64,000 nt of DNA from assembly GCF_012273895.1 (NCBI RefSeq), contig NW_024045134.1, positions 2,480,001 through 2,544,000 of the forward strand, written 5' to 3'. A program made the position numbers and the translations under genes. Of the stretch, positions 12,401-19,600 are shown piece after piece; the first letter of the stretch is position 1; each line of letters opens with the position of its first letter. Source of the DNA: Zerene cesonia. Lineage: Eukaryota > Arthropoda > Insecta > Lepidoptera > Pieridae. Below the pieces are notes generated by a model that was given only the letters and a program-made list of their open reading frames with translations, made no database searches and was not told the origin of the DNA.

Positions 12401-14688
12401 CTTCATGGCGATGCTCTCCACCGCACCTTGGAACACCAGGAAGTTCTTGGCCTTCACGTTGATGCCGAGCTTCTCCAATTCAGCCAGGTACTGACTTATT
12501 GATACAGACTGGAATAATAAACTTCATAATCAACATATATTTTAAATATTTTATGTTAACATTACCTAATTTAATAAGATGTTATAAAACATTATCAAAA
12601 TTGTAAAACAAAAAACTCCACCATATAAAAATGAATAGTTTTTATACCTACATAATTATTTACAGTGAAAACTGTTTCAATAATGACACAAAAGTATCTT
12701 AATACTGGACCAATCAAACTGAAATATCAGTCAATGCTGAAAAGTTATCAGTATCAATGGTAACTAAAAATGTCGCAAAACACCAAAAACATACCTGTCC
12801 ATCGATTTTGTGGTCCGAAGACTGACCAATGACAGATCTCATGAATTGCTTCTCAGTCATATCTTCCAACACAAATGTTGCTGTCACCGATGCACTGAAA
12901 ATAATATAAGTGCGTTGCAATTTCTGATGTACTTTATTAGATTAATCATTATTGCTATTATAACCACTAGTAGAGAAGTTATTTGTTAATACAGACTTTC
13001 ACATCTATATATATATAAAAGAAAGTGGTGTTAGGAACACTATTTATAGCTCAAGAACGGATTAACCGATTTGGCTGAAAATTTGTGCAGACGTAGCTTA
13101 GAACCGGCGGAGGGACATAGGATATAAAAAACATTTTTATCTTGAAAATCCCACAGGAAGGGGAACATGCGAGTAAAACCCCGGGTTTATCTTTCCTGCG
13201 ACTATGCGGGCAAAGCCGCGGACAGAAAGCTAGTTTATAATATTAGTAAGATTTAACTATCAATAGTACTGTTAACATTTTGATTGATAATGTTTTACCT
13301 TTTCTTTAGATACCTACAAAAAAATTGAATCATATAATAATTACCTTCTAGACACCGGCTTATTGATAGAAGCACCATGAATGAGATCGCTGAGCCGTTT
13401 CACACGCAGCAGAGATGTCTTCTCACCCATCACAAAACTTACGGCATCCATGAAGTTTGATTTTCCTAAAATGGAGGAATTGATGAACTAATATACTTAT
13501 TATACTAATACCTTCCTTAATTAAATGTCTTGTTGTTTAACTGGGATGCACTCCTAAACCACTCATCCAATTTTTAATAAAATTTGCACATCATGTGCAG
13601 TTTGATCAACTTAAAATATAGGGTAGTCAATATTAATTGAATTTTGACTAAAGACTACCCAAGCGAAATTGGGGTGTTCAGCTAGTTTATATATGATTGG
13701 TATATACATATATGAAAATGTATCCATCTCTTTTTTGGTTTTATTGAATTAAATACTCATAATCCATTTACATCAATCCATTTGAACACCATCTACTCTA
13801 ATGTTAAATTATAAGAAATCTTATCCAAAGGTTGCCTGGCAGAGATTGTTTATAAGACATAAGGCCGCCTATTTAACCTTATACATGTTTCTTTCATTTC
13901 TTGTTTTCTTTCTTCTTCATTTATGTGTGTTCAATAAAGTGTATTGCATCTTTTTTAAAGTGTGTCAACTGTAGAAAATTAATAAAATTTGTTTTTTAAA
14001 ATAATTGGTGTAGTTTAAAATGTGTTAACATAGGATAGAATTTTGAAATCAAAGATTAAATGTTACCAATACTTTTTATGTCAAAATTTTGTGAATTTTA
14101 TACAAATTAAGACTGATGTTTAGATGTAGATTAAATTATATATCTAGATTATCTAACGGAATGACTGTACATGAATACAACAGTTTTTTAAGAATATGAT
14201 TAAGATGTATTAGGGCCACAGAACACTAGTCAAAACTGATTAGCATTTAAATATATTAAAAAACTGAGCCAGTGGATTTGATATTTTTTAACCAGGCATA
14301 GGGTCTATGGCTGCACAAACACGCGGCTTATAAGCGCCCAGAGCATAGCAAGTCAACTAGCGAGTATCTATATTAGTAAAACGAACGATTGAGAATGTTT
14401 TGAACATGCTAAGCGACTAGAGAGACGCCAAATGCTTTTGCACTGTCCACACAATATTTTTTCAAAATAATACCCCACATTAATTGTTTCTATTTGAACG
14501 TTTTATTAGTTGTAAATGAAGTTTTATGATACACAGATTGGGTTATTGGTTATTACATACGCCTAAAGGACATTACCTGATCCATTTGGCCCTACAACAG
14601 CAGTAAAAGACTTCAGAGGTCCGATCTGATGATGTCCACGGTAGGACTTGAAGTTTTCCATATCTATGTACTTTAAAAAAGCAGGCAT
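331..14688 (-). CDS. SMC1: SMC1 cohesin subunit, 23 exons, 3' end outside the window
   Basis: Structural maintenance of chromosomes protein 1, the ATPase arm that pairs with SMC3 in the nuclear cohesin ring and holds sister chromatids together. Twenty-three exons join with consistent phases into 1053 residues. Visible in order: N-terminal ATPase lobe starting MPAFLKYIDMENFKSY with Walker A GPNGSGKS at residues 33-40; the SMC1-typical stretch KNFLVFQGAVESIAMKNPKE (exon 4); a long coiled coil; a hinge around residues 505-640 (exons 11-14, with MCQPTHKRYNVAITKVLGKY and FLPLDY); and a second coiled coil to residue 1053. The family is normally about 1230 residues, so the last 170-190, with signature motif, Walker B and D-loop, lie left of position 1. 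Exons are very GC-rich and introns AT-rich and repeat-laden. The match to the SMC1 family, recalled from knowledge, runs nearly without indels. Donors of exons 5 (GTTGGT) and 10 (GTTGTA) are weak but forced by phase. Confidence 0.97.
522..538. repeat. (TG)n microsatellite in SMC1 intron 22
   Basis: Uninterrupted TG run next to a degenerate 'gtgagttagtaa' repeat at 476-508. Confidence 0.8.
695..839 (-). CDS. SMC1: SMC1 exon 22
   Basis: Residues 970-1018: IRVDYSMLSEALKELEEADE through to IQAPNMR. The APNM motif is an SMC1 hallmark before the C-terminal head. Acceptor ACCTAG, donor GTAGGT. Confidence 0.94.
898..1052 (+). repeat. Retroelement 3'-tail repeat in SMC1 intron 21
   Basis: 'ggttgcctagaagtgattct' and 'gcaataaggccgcctttta', then an AT-rich tail with AATAAA. 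Relatives at 13838-13960 and 50424-50563. Looks like a LINE 3' UTR with a small hairpin before 'aaggccgcc'. Confidence 0.58.
1171..1268 (-). CDS. SMC1: SMC1 exon 21
   Basis: Residues 938-970: IDDIIVPLLEGSLHDTADES then EPSSMSSSQRTTR. This is the acidic, serine-rich loop that interrupts the coiled coil in SMC1. Acceptor TCATAG, donor GTAAGT. Confidence 0.92.
1612..1770 (+). mobile_element. 5'-truncated SINE copy in SMC1 intron 20
   Basis: 3' half only: 'aaggaaaccggaatttc', 'tgtcaacccgcacttga', 'cccagcagtgggag' and a 'gatgatac' tail. Ends about 15 bases before the exon 20 donor. Confidence 0.7.
1789..1911 (-). CDS. SMC1: SMC1 exon 20 (complete; its 5' part is repeated after the gap at 2939-2988)
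   Basis: Residues 897-937: ARKDLANIQKDIASVQKQIA then AAIEARIDTRRSDRHN and ILRQCK. Acceptor CGGCAG at 1912-1917, donor GTGACC, phase 0 at both ends. With this single copy the protein aligns to the family without indels between exons 19 and 21, so the second partial copy across the N run is not a further exon. Confidence 0.94.
1939..2938. other. Assembly gap (1000 N), probably spurious
   Basis: Flanked by an identical 77-bp sequence (1862-1938 and 2939-3015), so the two contigs overlap rather than being separated. Confidence 0.85.
3065..3264 (+). mobile_element. Helitron-like family A copy in SMC1 intron 19
   Basis: Full-length copy from TCCTACTAATAT to GCGCAGCTAG, between the spurious gap and exon 19. 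Confidence 0.75.
3442..3623 (-). CDS. SMC1: SMC1 exon 19
   Basis: Residues 836-896, Ala/Arg/Glu-rich coiled coil beginning KNVTRWERTVQDGEDELEAN. Extremely GC-rich, which makes open frames on both strands. Acceptor GCGCAG, donor GTACCC. Confidence 0.93.
3845..4142 (+). mobile_element. tRNA-headed SINE copy in SMC1 intron 18
   Basis: Nearly full-length relative of 27149-27452, ending in 'gagttgatgataatgac' about 20 bases before the exon 18 donor. Confidence 0.78.
4166..4287 (-). CDS. SMC1: SMC1 exon 18
   Basis: Residues 795-836 (RAKKRMEFEAQIDRIASNLE), coiled coil. Acceptor CTCCAG, donor GTGAGT. A SINE copy ends a few tens of bases downstream of the donor. Confidence 0.93.
4368..4498 (+). mobile_element. 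Helitron-like family F fragment in SMC1 intron 17
   Basis: 'ctgtatgaaatttgatcg' and 'gagtaccacgcgagcgacgc' match the 23643 copy. Confidence 0.5.
4667..4800 (-). CDS. SMC1: SMC1 exon 17
   Basis: Residues 751-795 with VEDVVFRAFCRDIGVANIR, a well conserved kink in the second coiled coil. Acceptor TTCCAG, donor GTATGG. Confidence 0.95.
5206..5271 (-). CDS. SMC1: SMC1 exon 16 (22 codons)
   Basis: Residues 729-750 (LKQIKALDAELAELEHKMDM). A small exon in phase 0 on both sides; acceptor TTTCAG, donor GTAAGT. Confidence 0.91.
5648..5779 (-). CDS. SMC1: SMC1 exon 15
   Basis: Residues 685-728, start of the returning coiled coil (EKLTEELRESMKKSRKESEL). Acceptor CAACAG, donor GTGCGT. Confidence 0.94.
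5944..6080 (-). mobile_element. Helitron-like family B copy in SMC1 intron 14
   Basis: CTAGCGGTCCACGCGG end, diverged centre and 'gcgttcaaacacacaaac' block. Confidence 0.5.
6154..6276 (-). CDS. SMC1: SMC1 exon 14 (end of hinge)
   Basis: Residues 644-684: LALDGTFYQKSGIISGGSLD then AKRWDEK, the glycine-rich end of the hinge. Acceptor CCGCAG, donor GTGCGA, phase 0 at both ends. Confidence 0.96.
6419..6470. repeat. Minisatellite edge (acacagggc / gaacatagggc units)
   Basis: Repeated ACACAGGGC-like units run into the gap and resume at 7471-7485 on the far side. Confidence 0.75.
6471..7470. other. Assembly gap (1000 N) in a minisatellite
   Basis: Lies in SMC1 intron 13. Both edges consist of an 'acagggc(a/c)c' repeat, so the assembly probably broke in a tandem array of unknown length. 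Confidence 0.85.
7497..7671 (-). CDS. SMC1: SMC1 exon 13 (hinge)
   Basis: Residues 585-643: LLFDVLRFEPAAIHRAVLFV then TNNALVCETPEDASRVAYD, the second half of the hinge. Acceptor CCGCAG, donor GTGAGT. The following intron contains an assembly gap. Confidence 0.96.
8105..8316 (-). CDS. SMC1: SMC1 exon 12 (hinge)
   Basis: Residues 515-585: YDRMINMCQPTHKRYNVAIT, KVLGKYMEAIVVDTEKTARR and FLPLDY, the first half of the SMC hinge that dimerises with SMC3. Acceptor TTTCAG, donor GTGAGC, phase 0 in and phase 2 out. Confidence 0.96.
8629..8790 (-). CDS. SMC1: SMC1 exon 11 (leads into the hinge)
   Basis: Residues 461-514 with LGDARVDKHEEARRRKKQEI and SFKREIPGV, where the coiled coil enters the hinge. 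The donor GTGGGT is followed at once by a short CTG repeat in the intron. Confidence 0.94.
9225..9332 (-). CDS. SMC1: SMC1 exon 10
   Basis: Residues 425-460, coiled coil (RVEKLNEHIKSSEQALEEQR). Acceptor GAGCAG, weak donor GTTGTA, phase 0 at both ends. Confidence 0.92.
9393..9465 (-). mobile_element. Small MITE copy in SMC1 intron 9
   Basis: Reverse-orientation relative of the nested element: 'ttctttcaaaatttctca' then 'taaagcatttcaatgctata'. Confidence 0.55.
9777..9798. repeat. (CTTT)n microsatellite in SMC1 intron 9
   Basis: Five CTTT units, 15 bases from the exon 9 donor. Confidence 0.8.
9813..9971 (-). CDS. SMC1: SMC1 exon 9
   Basis: Residues 372-424, coiled coil with LDSVNREQKADQDRLDNE, strongly conserved in SMC1. 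Acceptor ACCCAG, donor GTATCA, phase 0 at both ends. Confidence 0.95.
10217..10325 (-). CDS. SMC1: SMC1 exon 8
   Basis: Residues 335-371, coiled coil (KLEGELREIEEQKASWEQSQ). Acceptor TTCCAG, donor GTAGAC, phase 2 in and phase 0 out. Confidence 0.92.
10670..10809 (-). CDS. SMC1: SMC1 exon 7
   Basis: Residues 289-335, coiled coil with KKRPTFIKAKERVSHTQKKL. Acceptor TCCCAG, donor GTATGG, phase 0 in and phase 2 out. Confidence 0.95.
11014..11127 (+). mobile_element. SINE (second family), 3' part, in SMC1 intron 6
   Basis: 'gatcacctacttgtcagtga' through 'ccccacagtgg' to 'catgggacttaa'. Confidence 0.65.
11153..11365 (-). CDS. SMC1: SMC1 exon 6
   Basis: Residues 218-288, coiled coil with LQLFHLYHNEKEI, a conserved SMC1 stretch. 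Phase 0 at both ends; acceptor CTCCAG, donor GTATGT. Confidence 0.95.
11640..11715 (+). mobile_element. tRNA-like SINE head in SMC1 intron 5
   Basis: 'gctgaggtcaggtattgcc' and B-box-like 'ggtttgaatcccgactc', then a T/A-rich stretch. Confidence 0.45.
11768..11936 (-). CDS. SMC1: SMC1 exon 5
   Basis: Residues 161-217, the start of the first coiled coil (KKKGVAAERKEAKFEKEEAE). The donor is a non-consensus GTTGGT. The next GT downstream would break the phase with exon 6. Confidence 0.92.
12360..12508 (-). CDS. SMC1: SMC1 exon 4
   Basis: Residues 112-161. Contains KNFLVFQGAVESIAMKNPKE and TALFEEISG, nearly invariant in SMC1 and the clearest family signature here. Acceptor TTCCAG, donor GTGAGT, phase 0 in and phase 2 out. 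Confidence 0.96.
12795..12894 (-). CDS. SMC1: SMC1 exon 3
   Basis: Residues 78-111 (ASVTATFVLEDMTEKQF..., ending SDHKIDGQ). Acceptor TTTCAG, donor GTATGT, phase 2 in and phase 0 out. This is the beta-sheet part of the N-terminal ATPase lobe. Confidence 0.94.
13008..13236 (+). mobile_element. Helitron-like family E in SMC1 intron 2
   Basis: About 230 bp with 'gattaaccgatttggctgaa', a 'gcgggcaaagccgcgg' hairpin near the end and an AGAAAGCTAG terminus. Confidence 0.55.
13345..13465 (-). CDS. SMC1: SMC1 exon 2
   Basis: Residues 38-78. It completes Walker A (GKSNFMDAVSFVMGEKTS) and continues LLRVKRLSDLIHGA. Acceptor TTTTAG, donor GTAATT, phase 1 in and phase 2 out. Confidence 0.95.
13838..13960 (+). 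repeat. Retroelement 3'-tail repeat in SMC1 intron 1
   Basis: 'ggttgcctggcagagattgt' then 'ataaggccgcc' and 'tcaataaagtg'. Confidence 0.6.
14577..14688 (-). CDS. SMC1: SMC1 exon 1 (start codon, Walker A)
   Basis: Residues 1-38, ending in phase 1. It starts at the ATG of MPAFLKYIDMENFKSY and runs to GPNGSG. The donor GTAATG splits a glycine codon inside the Walker A loop. The Met is chosen because family members begin 1-2 residues before the same FLKxIxxENFKSY motif. Confidence 0.95.
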
Positions 14689-15134
14689 CTTAATTCCTTT
14701 TTCTAATATCGCTTTAATTCAAATAAACACAACTTTCAACACAAATTCGCGTCATACATGACGCTCGTACAATAACAATAAAGTTTACACACGAAAAATA
14801 ATGGCGCAAAAGCGAATGTGTAAACGTCAACTGTCAAATCACTCAAATGACAATTGATAAATCAATGGTGACACAAATATTTTTTGTGTATATTTCAACG
14901 GATACAAGGTGATTTGATAAATGTCCTTAAATTAAAACAATTGAAGTTTTAGATAAGAAAGAGTACTAACTACGTTGAAACTACTGAAAATATGACATTA
15001 ACAATATAACTGGAACATAGCTGTTGTAGACATCGTATAGACAAAGTATAACACAGAAATATTTACCTACACATTGAAATGTTCATCTCGATTGTCTGCC
15101 TCTGGTATGAAAAGATTTAGGAAAATCAAAATGT
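14689..15134 (-). promoter_or_regulatory. SMC1 5' flank: untranslated leader and putative promoter
   Basis: AT-rich DNA upstream of the SMC1 start. No TATA box is convincing. It holds a GCGTCA/TGACGC palindrome at 14749-14764 and ends at a TATCGATA element. The transcription start cannot be fixed from sequence alone. Confidence 0.45.
14749..14764. promoter_or_regulatory. GCGTCA-TACA-TGACGC palindrome near the SMC1 start
   Basis: Six-base perfect arms around TACA, 61-76 bp upstream of the ATG. The arms resemble CRE/ATF half sites. It may equally be a chance palindrome in the leader. Confidence 0.3.
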
Positions 15135-15142
15135 TATCGATA
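15135..15142. promoter_or_regulatory. TATCGATA (DRE-type) element upstream of SMC1
   Basis: Perfect 8-bp palindrome TATCGATA about 450 bp upstream of the SMC1 start codon, followed at once by a second palindrome (GATACGTATC, 15139-15148). In Drosophila this sequence is the DREF site common at replication and cell-cycle promoters. Function here is inference. Confidence 0.5.
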
Positions 15143-16527
15143 CGTATCGTATTTAGTCATTAGTGTTGTTGTTGTCTTTTTGTTGATACATTTTTGGTAC
15201 TAATAAATAAGGTATAATGTTTAATGAGCAGATTCATTAATGAAAAACCATTGGTTTAATAGTAAAATTTATTTTTATGTACAACCTTAGATTATTTTAT
15301 ATATTAGCTTCCATAAATATGTAATTTTAACAATATAAATACTGCAACAATGCATCTTAATATTAGACAATAATACATTTTAACATATTTTATAGTAAAG
15401 TTTATTCTATTGTATATATTTTATATAAAAGTATTTATATTTAATCTATTGAGTTGTATTGAATACAATATTTAAGACTGTTTCATTAACTTTTATAATC
15501 TAATATTTATTTGACCCGTAATATATCTAGATATTTACTCACATTTATTTAAAATTATAATAATATAAAAAGGTAAAGTTAGAAATATATTTTTTTGATC
15601 GAAGTTCCTTAAATACAATCTTCGGATTAAAAATTCCAATTAACTAAGCGCTCAATCCCCTCTTAGCATCAACACACATTAATTCTTTATCATCGAAGTT
15701 ACAATAAATACATATCATAAATAAACTAGATTTTATTTTAGTTCACTTTAAACGGATTGATTTTAATTTAAAATCAAATGCACTTATCAAAGATCGAAGA
15801 CAATGCAATAATTATGTTATGAAATTATCACCAATATTATACAATTTCCTGTGTTCCATTAACACGTGTTTGAATTAGTTTATTTGAACTAAATTTGTTA
15901 TTCAGTTTTATTCATTCTATAAATTTCTTTCTAACCATCCCAAAATTTTACTCTATTTTTTTACCTAACATATATGACATACACTTAAAAATCTCCCCTA
16001 ATTACCTATAAACAACATATGGCTGGGTAGATTTGGCGGGAAAACATCATATAAATATGTATATATTCAACACACTACGGTTTTCATTTATTAGTTTATC
16101 TATACTAATATTATAAAGCTGAAGAGATTGTTTGTTAGAACTAATTTCAGGAACTACTGCTCCCATTTGAAAAATTCCTTCAGTGTTAGCCCATTTATTG
16201 ACGAAGGCTATATATGTACCACGGGCGAAGCCGGGGCGGACCGCTAGTAAAGTAGTAAAGTAAAGTAGTAGTAGCTAATATACGCTCTATTTCCACTTTC
16301 ACTCGGCATTTGCTCAAGTCTATGAACTATTTAACCATAAATTACAATTCATTCTAATCCTTTGCAATACAAACATCCGTCCTTAAAAATGGACTCCACA
16401 ATTATAGATAGAAACGAGACAAAACAAACAACTTATTCTAAACAAAGAGTCGTTTTTCTACAAACAGTAACACATGTATTACATAGTTCTTTAGGCAAGG
16501 TAGGAAGTGATGTTATTAGCTATAATA
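15143..16527. other. Intergenic DNA between SMC1 and the GPCR
   Basis: Very AT-rich, with no coding potential seen. It contains one Helitron-like repeat (16102-16247). An AATAAA on the minus strand at 16087-16092, about 440 bases after the receptor's last stop, is a possible polyadenylation signal. Confidence 0.6.
16102..16247 (+). mobile_element. Helitron-like family B, ~150 bp
   Basis: Starts 'atactaatattataaagctg', has an 'aggaactactg' block and ends GGGGCGGACCGCTAG. It shares the TAATATTATAAA start and CTAG end with family A but differs inside. Lies just beyond the receptor's last exon. Confidence 0.62.
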
Positions 16528-16533
16528 TCATCA
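16528..16533 (-). other. Tandem stop TGA TGA closing the readthrough frame
   Basis: The extension ends in ATC TGA TGA TAT, two consecutive in-frame stops. This would ensure firm termination after readthrough. Confidence 0.7.
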
Positions 16534-16683
16534 GATGAGTCTGGCGTCCGGCGGCGTGTCCTCGTCGCTGTCGTGCTCGAAGCGTATCGTGCGCTGGCGC
16601 TCCGCCACGTCGGTTTCGGGCTCGCCGCCGGCCGCTAGTCAGACCTTATCCTCACCACCTGCCGCGCCCGCTGATCTTACGAA
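16531..16683 (-). CDS. GPCR exon 6 with internal TGA and 35-codon extension
   Basis: The acceptor ATTCCAG joins in phase 0 to give TTVS-FVRSAGAAGGEDKV, then TGA (16639-16641), then CTA GCG and 35 codons in the same frame (LAAGGEPETDVAERQRTIRF then EHDSDEDTPPDARLI) to TGA at 16531-16533. Nearly every codon of the extension ends in G or C, like the receptor exons, while the DNA beyond is AT-rich. The short form ends at 16639; both products are plausible. Confidence 0.8.
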
Positions 16684-19600
16684 CTGGAATATTTATGTTC
16701 TTTGTTATATACAAGACTCAGTTAACTGGTGTTCATTAATAGCTTTGGCTGTTGATTAAACTGGGCCCTTTAATTTCCTAGTTGAAGCCGTATGAAAAGC
16801 CTTGGCTATTAATGAACTGATTTAATAATTTGTAAGACATAGAAACGTGTAAATGATTATGTCATTTCGTATATACATTAATTACTAGTATTTTATATAG
16901 CTATATTCCACAAAAAAACAATAGATACATATATAAATAATATAAATAAAAAGCTATGAGAGATAATGGACAAATTGAATGATATAGTAAGTACAACTAT
17001 TACTTGTACTTAACACAGTAATGCAACGAAGGTGCAATGAAATATGGATATTTACGTTTCAATATAATTTCTGTGTGATAGAAAAATAATTTCAACCGCT
17101 CACCGACACAGTAGTATTCGTCGTTGAATTCGCTCTCGGTCTAAACGTCAGCACGCGCCACTTCCTCCTCAGCTGCGCTAGGACCTCCCCATTGCAGAAG
17201 CAGTATAGCACGGCCACGCACAACCCTTGCAGTGACGTCATGATCGCCGACACGTACTCGTAGGCCCGCCACCAGCTCGCATCCCTCTCCGGCCTGAACG
17301 GCGTCAATAAGTACTGGACTCCAAGCAATGGCGCCAGGAGACAGGTAGCCCGCAAGGCGTGCAGAGCCGTCGCCGATGGCCTGGCTATCCCTGCTCCACC
17401 ACCGGCGCGTAATTTTGTACACAACACCCTGACAATATTGCAAAGAAATGCTAAGTTTAGGATCACAGTAGCACAGACTAGCACGGCAAGTTCTGGGCGT
17501 GGGGCGCCATCGTCTGCCCAGCAGAATGGGTCTTCAGATGCCGTGCGTCTCGCTGCGTGGATGATAGCTGATGGAACAGGCAGTAGCCATCCAGCGGCCA
17601 GCAGGACTCGGACTAAGCGTCGCTCCGACACGAAAGCGCTGACTAGTACGGTGTGAAGGTAGAGGCCTTCGCATAACATCCAGGTGTAGTTCGTTAGGAG
17701 GGCGTATTGCAGGATCGCGTTGAGGAGTCTGCACCAGACAGGGTTTTCTTTGGGCGTGTCCGCGTTGTTCACCACCATGCCGTACCAAGCCAGCCATAGC
17801 GCATTGTTGAGTGCAAACGAAGCGAATAAGTTCATGTGTACTGTAATCCTGGCGCATCTTAAACTCCTGGAACAAATGCGTGCTATATGCTTATGTTGCC
17901 TATCTTTTGTTTTTTAATTAGTAAATAAACATTCTGAAAGTTATGGTAACTTCTTGATCAAGGATAAAATTAAACCGGATTAACATCAGTAGCACCTAAG
18001 ATATCCCATGCAAGTCGCAAAAATAAAAAAATACCTTACTTTTTTATAATGTTAGTATTTCTATAGAGATATATAAGCATTGATCATGTCTGAAATAATC
18101 GGTTTGTTTTAGCGATATGAGTTGTCAGAGATATGACTTTATTTTTATAAATCCGTGTCAAATAAACTTGAGTGAATAGTAAATGTTTATCATATAAAAC
18201 ATTGCACACAGAAGTGAGAACTGAATAAATGGTTGTTGTTTAATTTTTTAATGCATTACGTGAATCATTTATCGCATTCCGTTTACCTTGCATTAGATGC
18301 GAATTTTGAAAGCATTGTTTACTGTTGTCTGTCTTGTTATTTTCATGATATGACGGTGACATGGAGATAATTTCGAGGTCATTTTTCATTTCAAAATTGA
18401 ATGCTTCTTTGACTTATGTCAAAAATATATCCAAGTATTAAATTTTTATGCGATAAGCGGGCAACTGATCTGAGGTGGTTCGCCTGATGGTAAGCGATCA
18501 CCACCTTTCATCAAAATTGTTGCTCGCTATGAAATAAAGAAAATCTTGTTTTAGACTTTTTATACTGTAGTTATTTTATTAAATTGTTGGCACTTACTTG
18601 AAATATGAGAGAATCGCCAGAGATACGAGTAGAGCAATCAGAGATATACTATAACCAGTTTCGTAAAGCGCTATCACTTCACCTACATCCTGAAAAAAAA
18701 TATGACAGTATAAAAGCAGAGTAGTCCATGATAGCCTACTAGCTATAGCCCCGCCCCGCGGTTTCACCCACGTAAGTCCGTATCCCGTAAGAATATCGGG
18801 ATAAAAAGTTGCCTATATGTTATTCCAGTTGTCTAGCCGTCTACGTACCAAATTTCATTGCAATCGGTTAAGTAGTTTTTGCGTGAAAGAGCAACAAACA
18901 CACACACATCCTTACAAACTTTCGCATTTATAATATTAGTAGGAAGTAGGATAGTAGGATACTAGGCTACATATGTATCTCTATAGGCTACTAGCACTTA
19001 GTATGCTTAGGCGTCTAACGGTGAAAAAATTTTTTAAATTGTTCCAATAGAATAAGATATTAGTACGTTCGAAAACACATAATCTCTTAAGCTTATATAA
19101 TCAGACAGATGTATAGAAAGAAAGGAATAAGGTGTGATAATAATCAAAACGGGATATTTTATTGCGATGAAAACGAATCCCTTATTAATCGAACATTAAA
19201 TTTAAATAATTAACTCACTTCTTCAGGTTTGACGCAAGTAGTGTAATTGGACCAGGGTTTCCCTGAGTCAGGGTGCCGCCACCAAGTGCCATCAGCTGTA
19301 CATTCCTTATAAGCGAGCACTGAAACAAACCATCATGATATGTGTGTAGGTTCCTTGTGTGTGTTAGTGATTCAATATATTTAGAGTCAGGGATATCGTA
19401 ATTTGCCATTGGAGAAATTTCTGTAGAATTGTGTCTGTCTGTGTTCTGTAGAATTGTGTGAAATCTGTCTTGGAATATGGGTTGTTACTGTAGTGGTAAT
19501 ATTAACTTCTTTAACTCTGATTTCTTACGATTTAAATTGTTTATTTAATATATTATGCGTACCTACTTAAATTTAAATCAACTTGGCTATAACTTTAATG

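Noticed and set aside
16639..16641. TGA as a selenocysteine codon
   Set aside because: Position in a variable receptor tail, no known selenoprotein of this family, and many Lepidoptera are thought to lack selenoproteins.
16535..16759. Plus-strand 74-codon frame
   Set aside because: Reverse complement of the GPCR readthrough exon.
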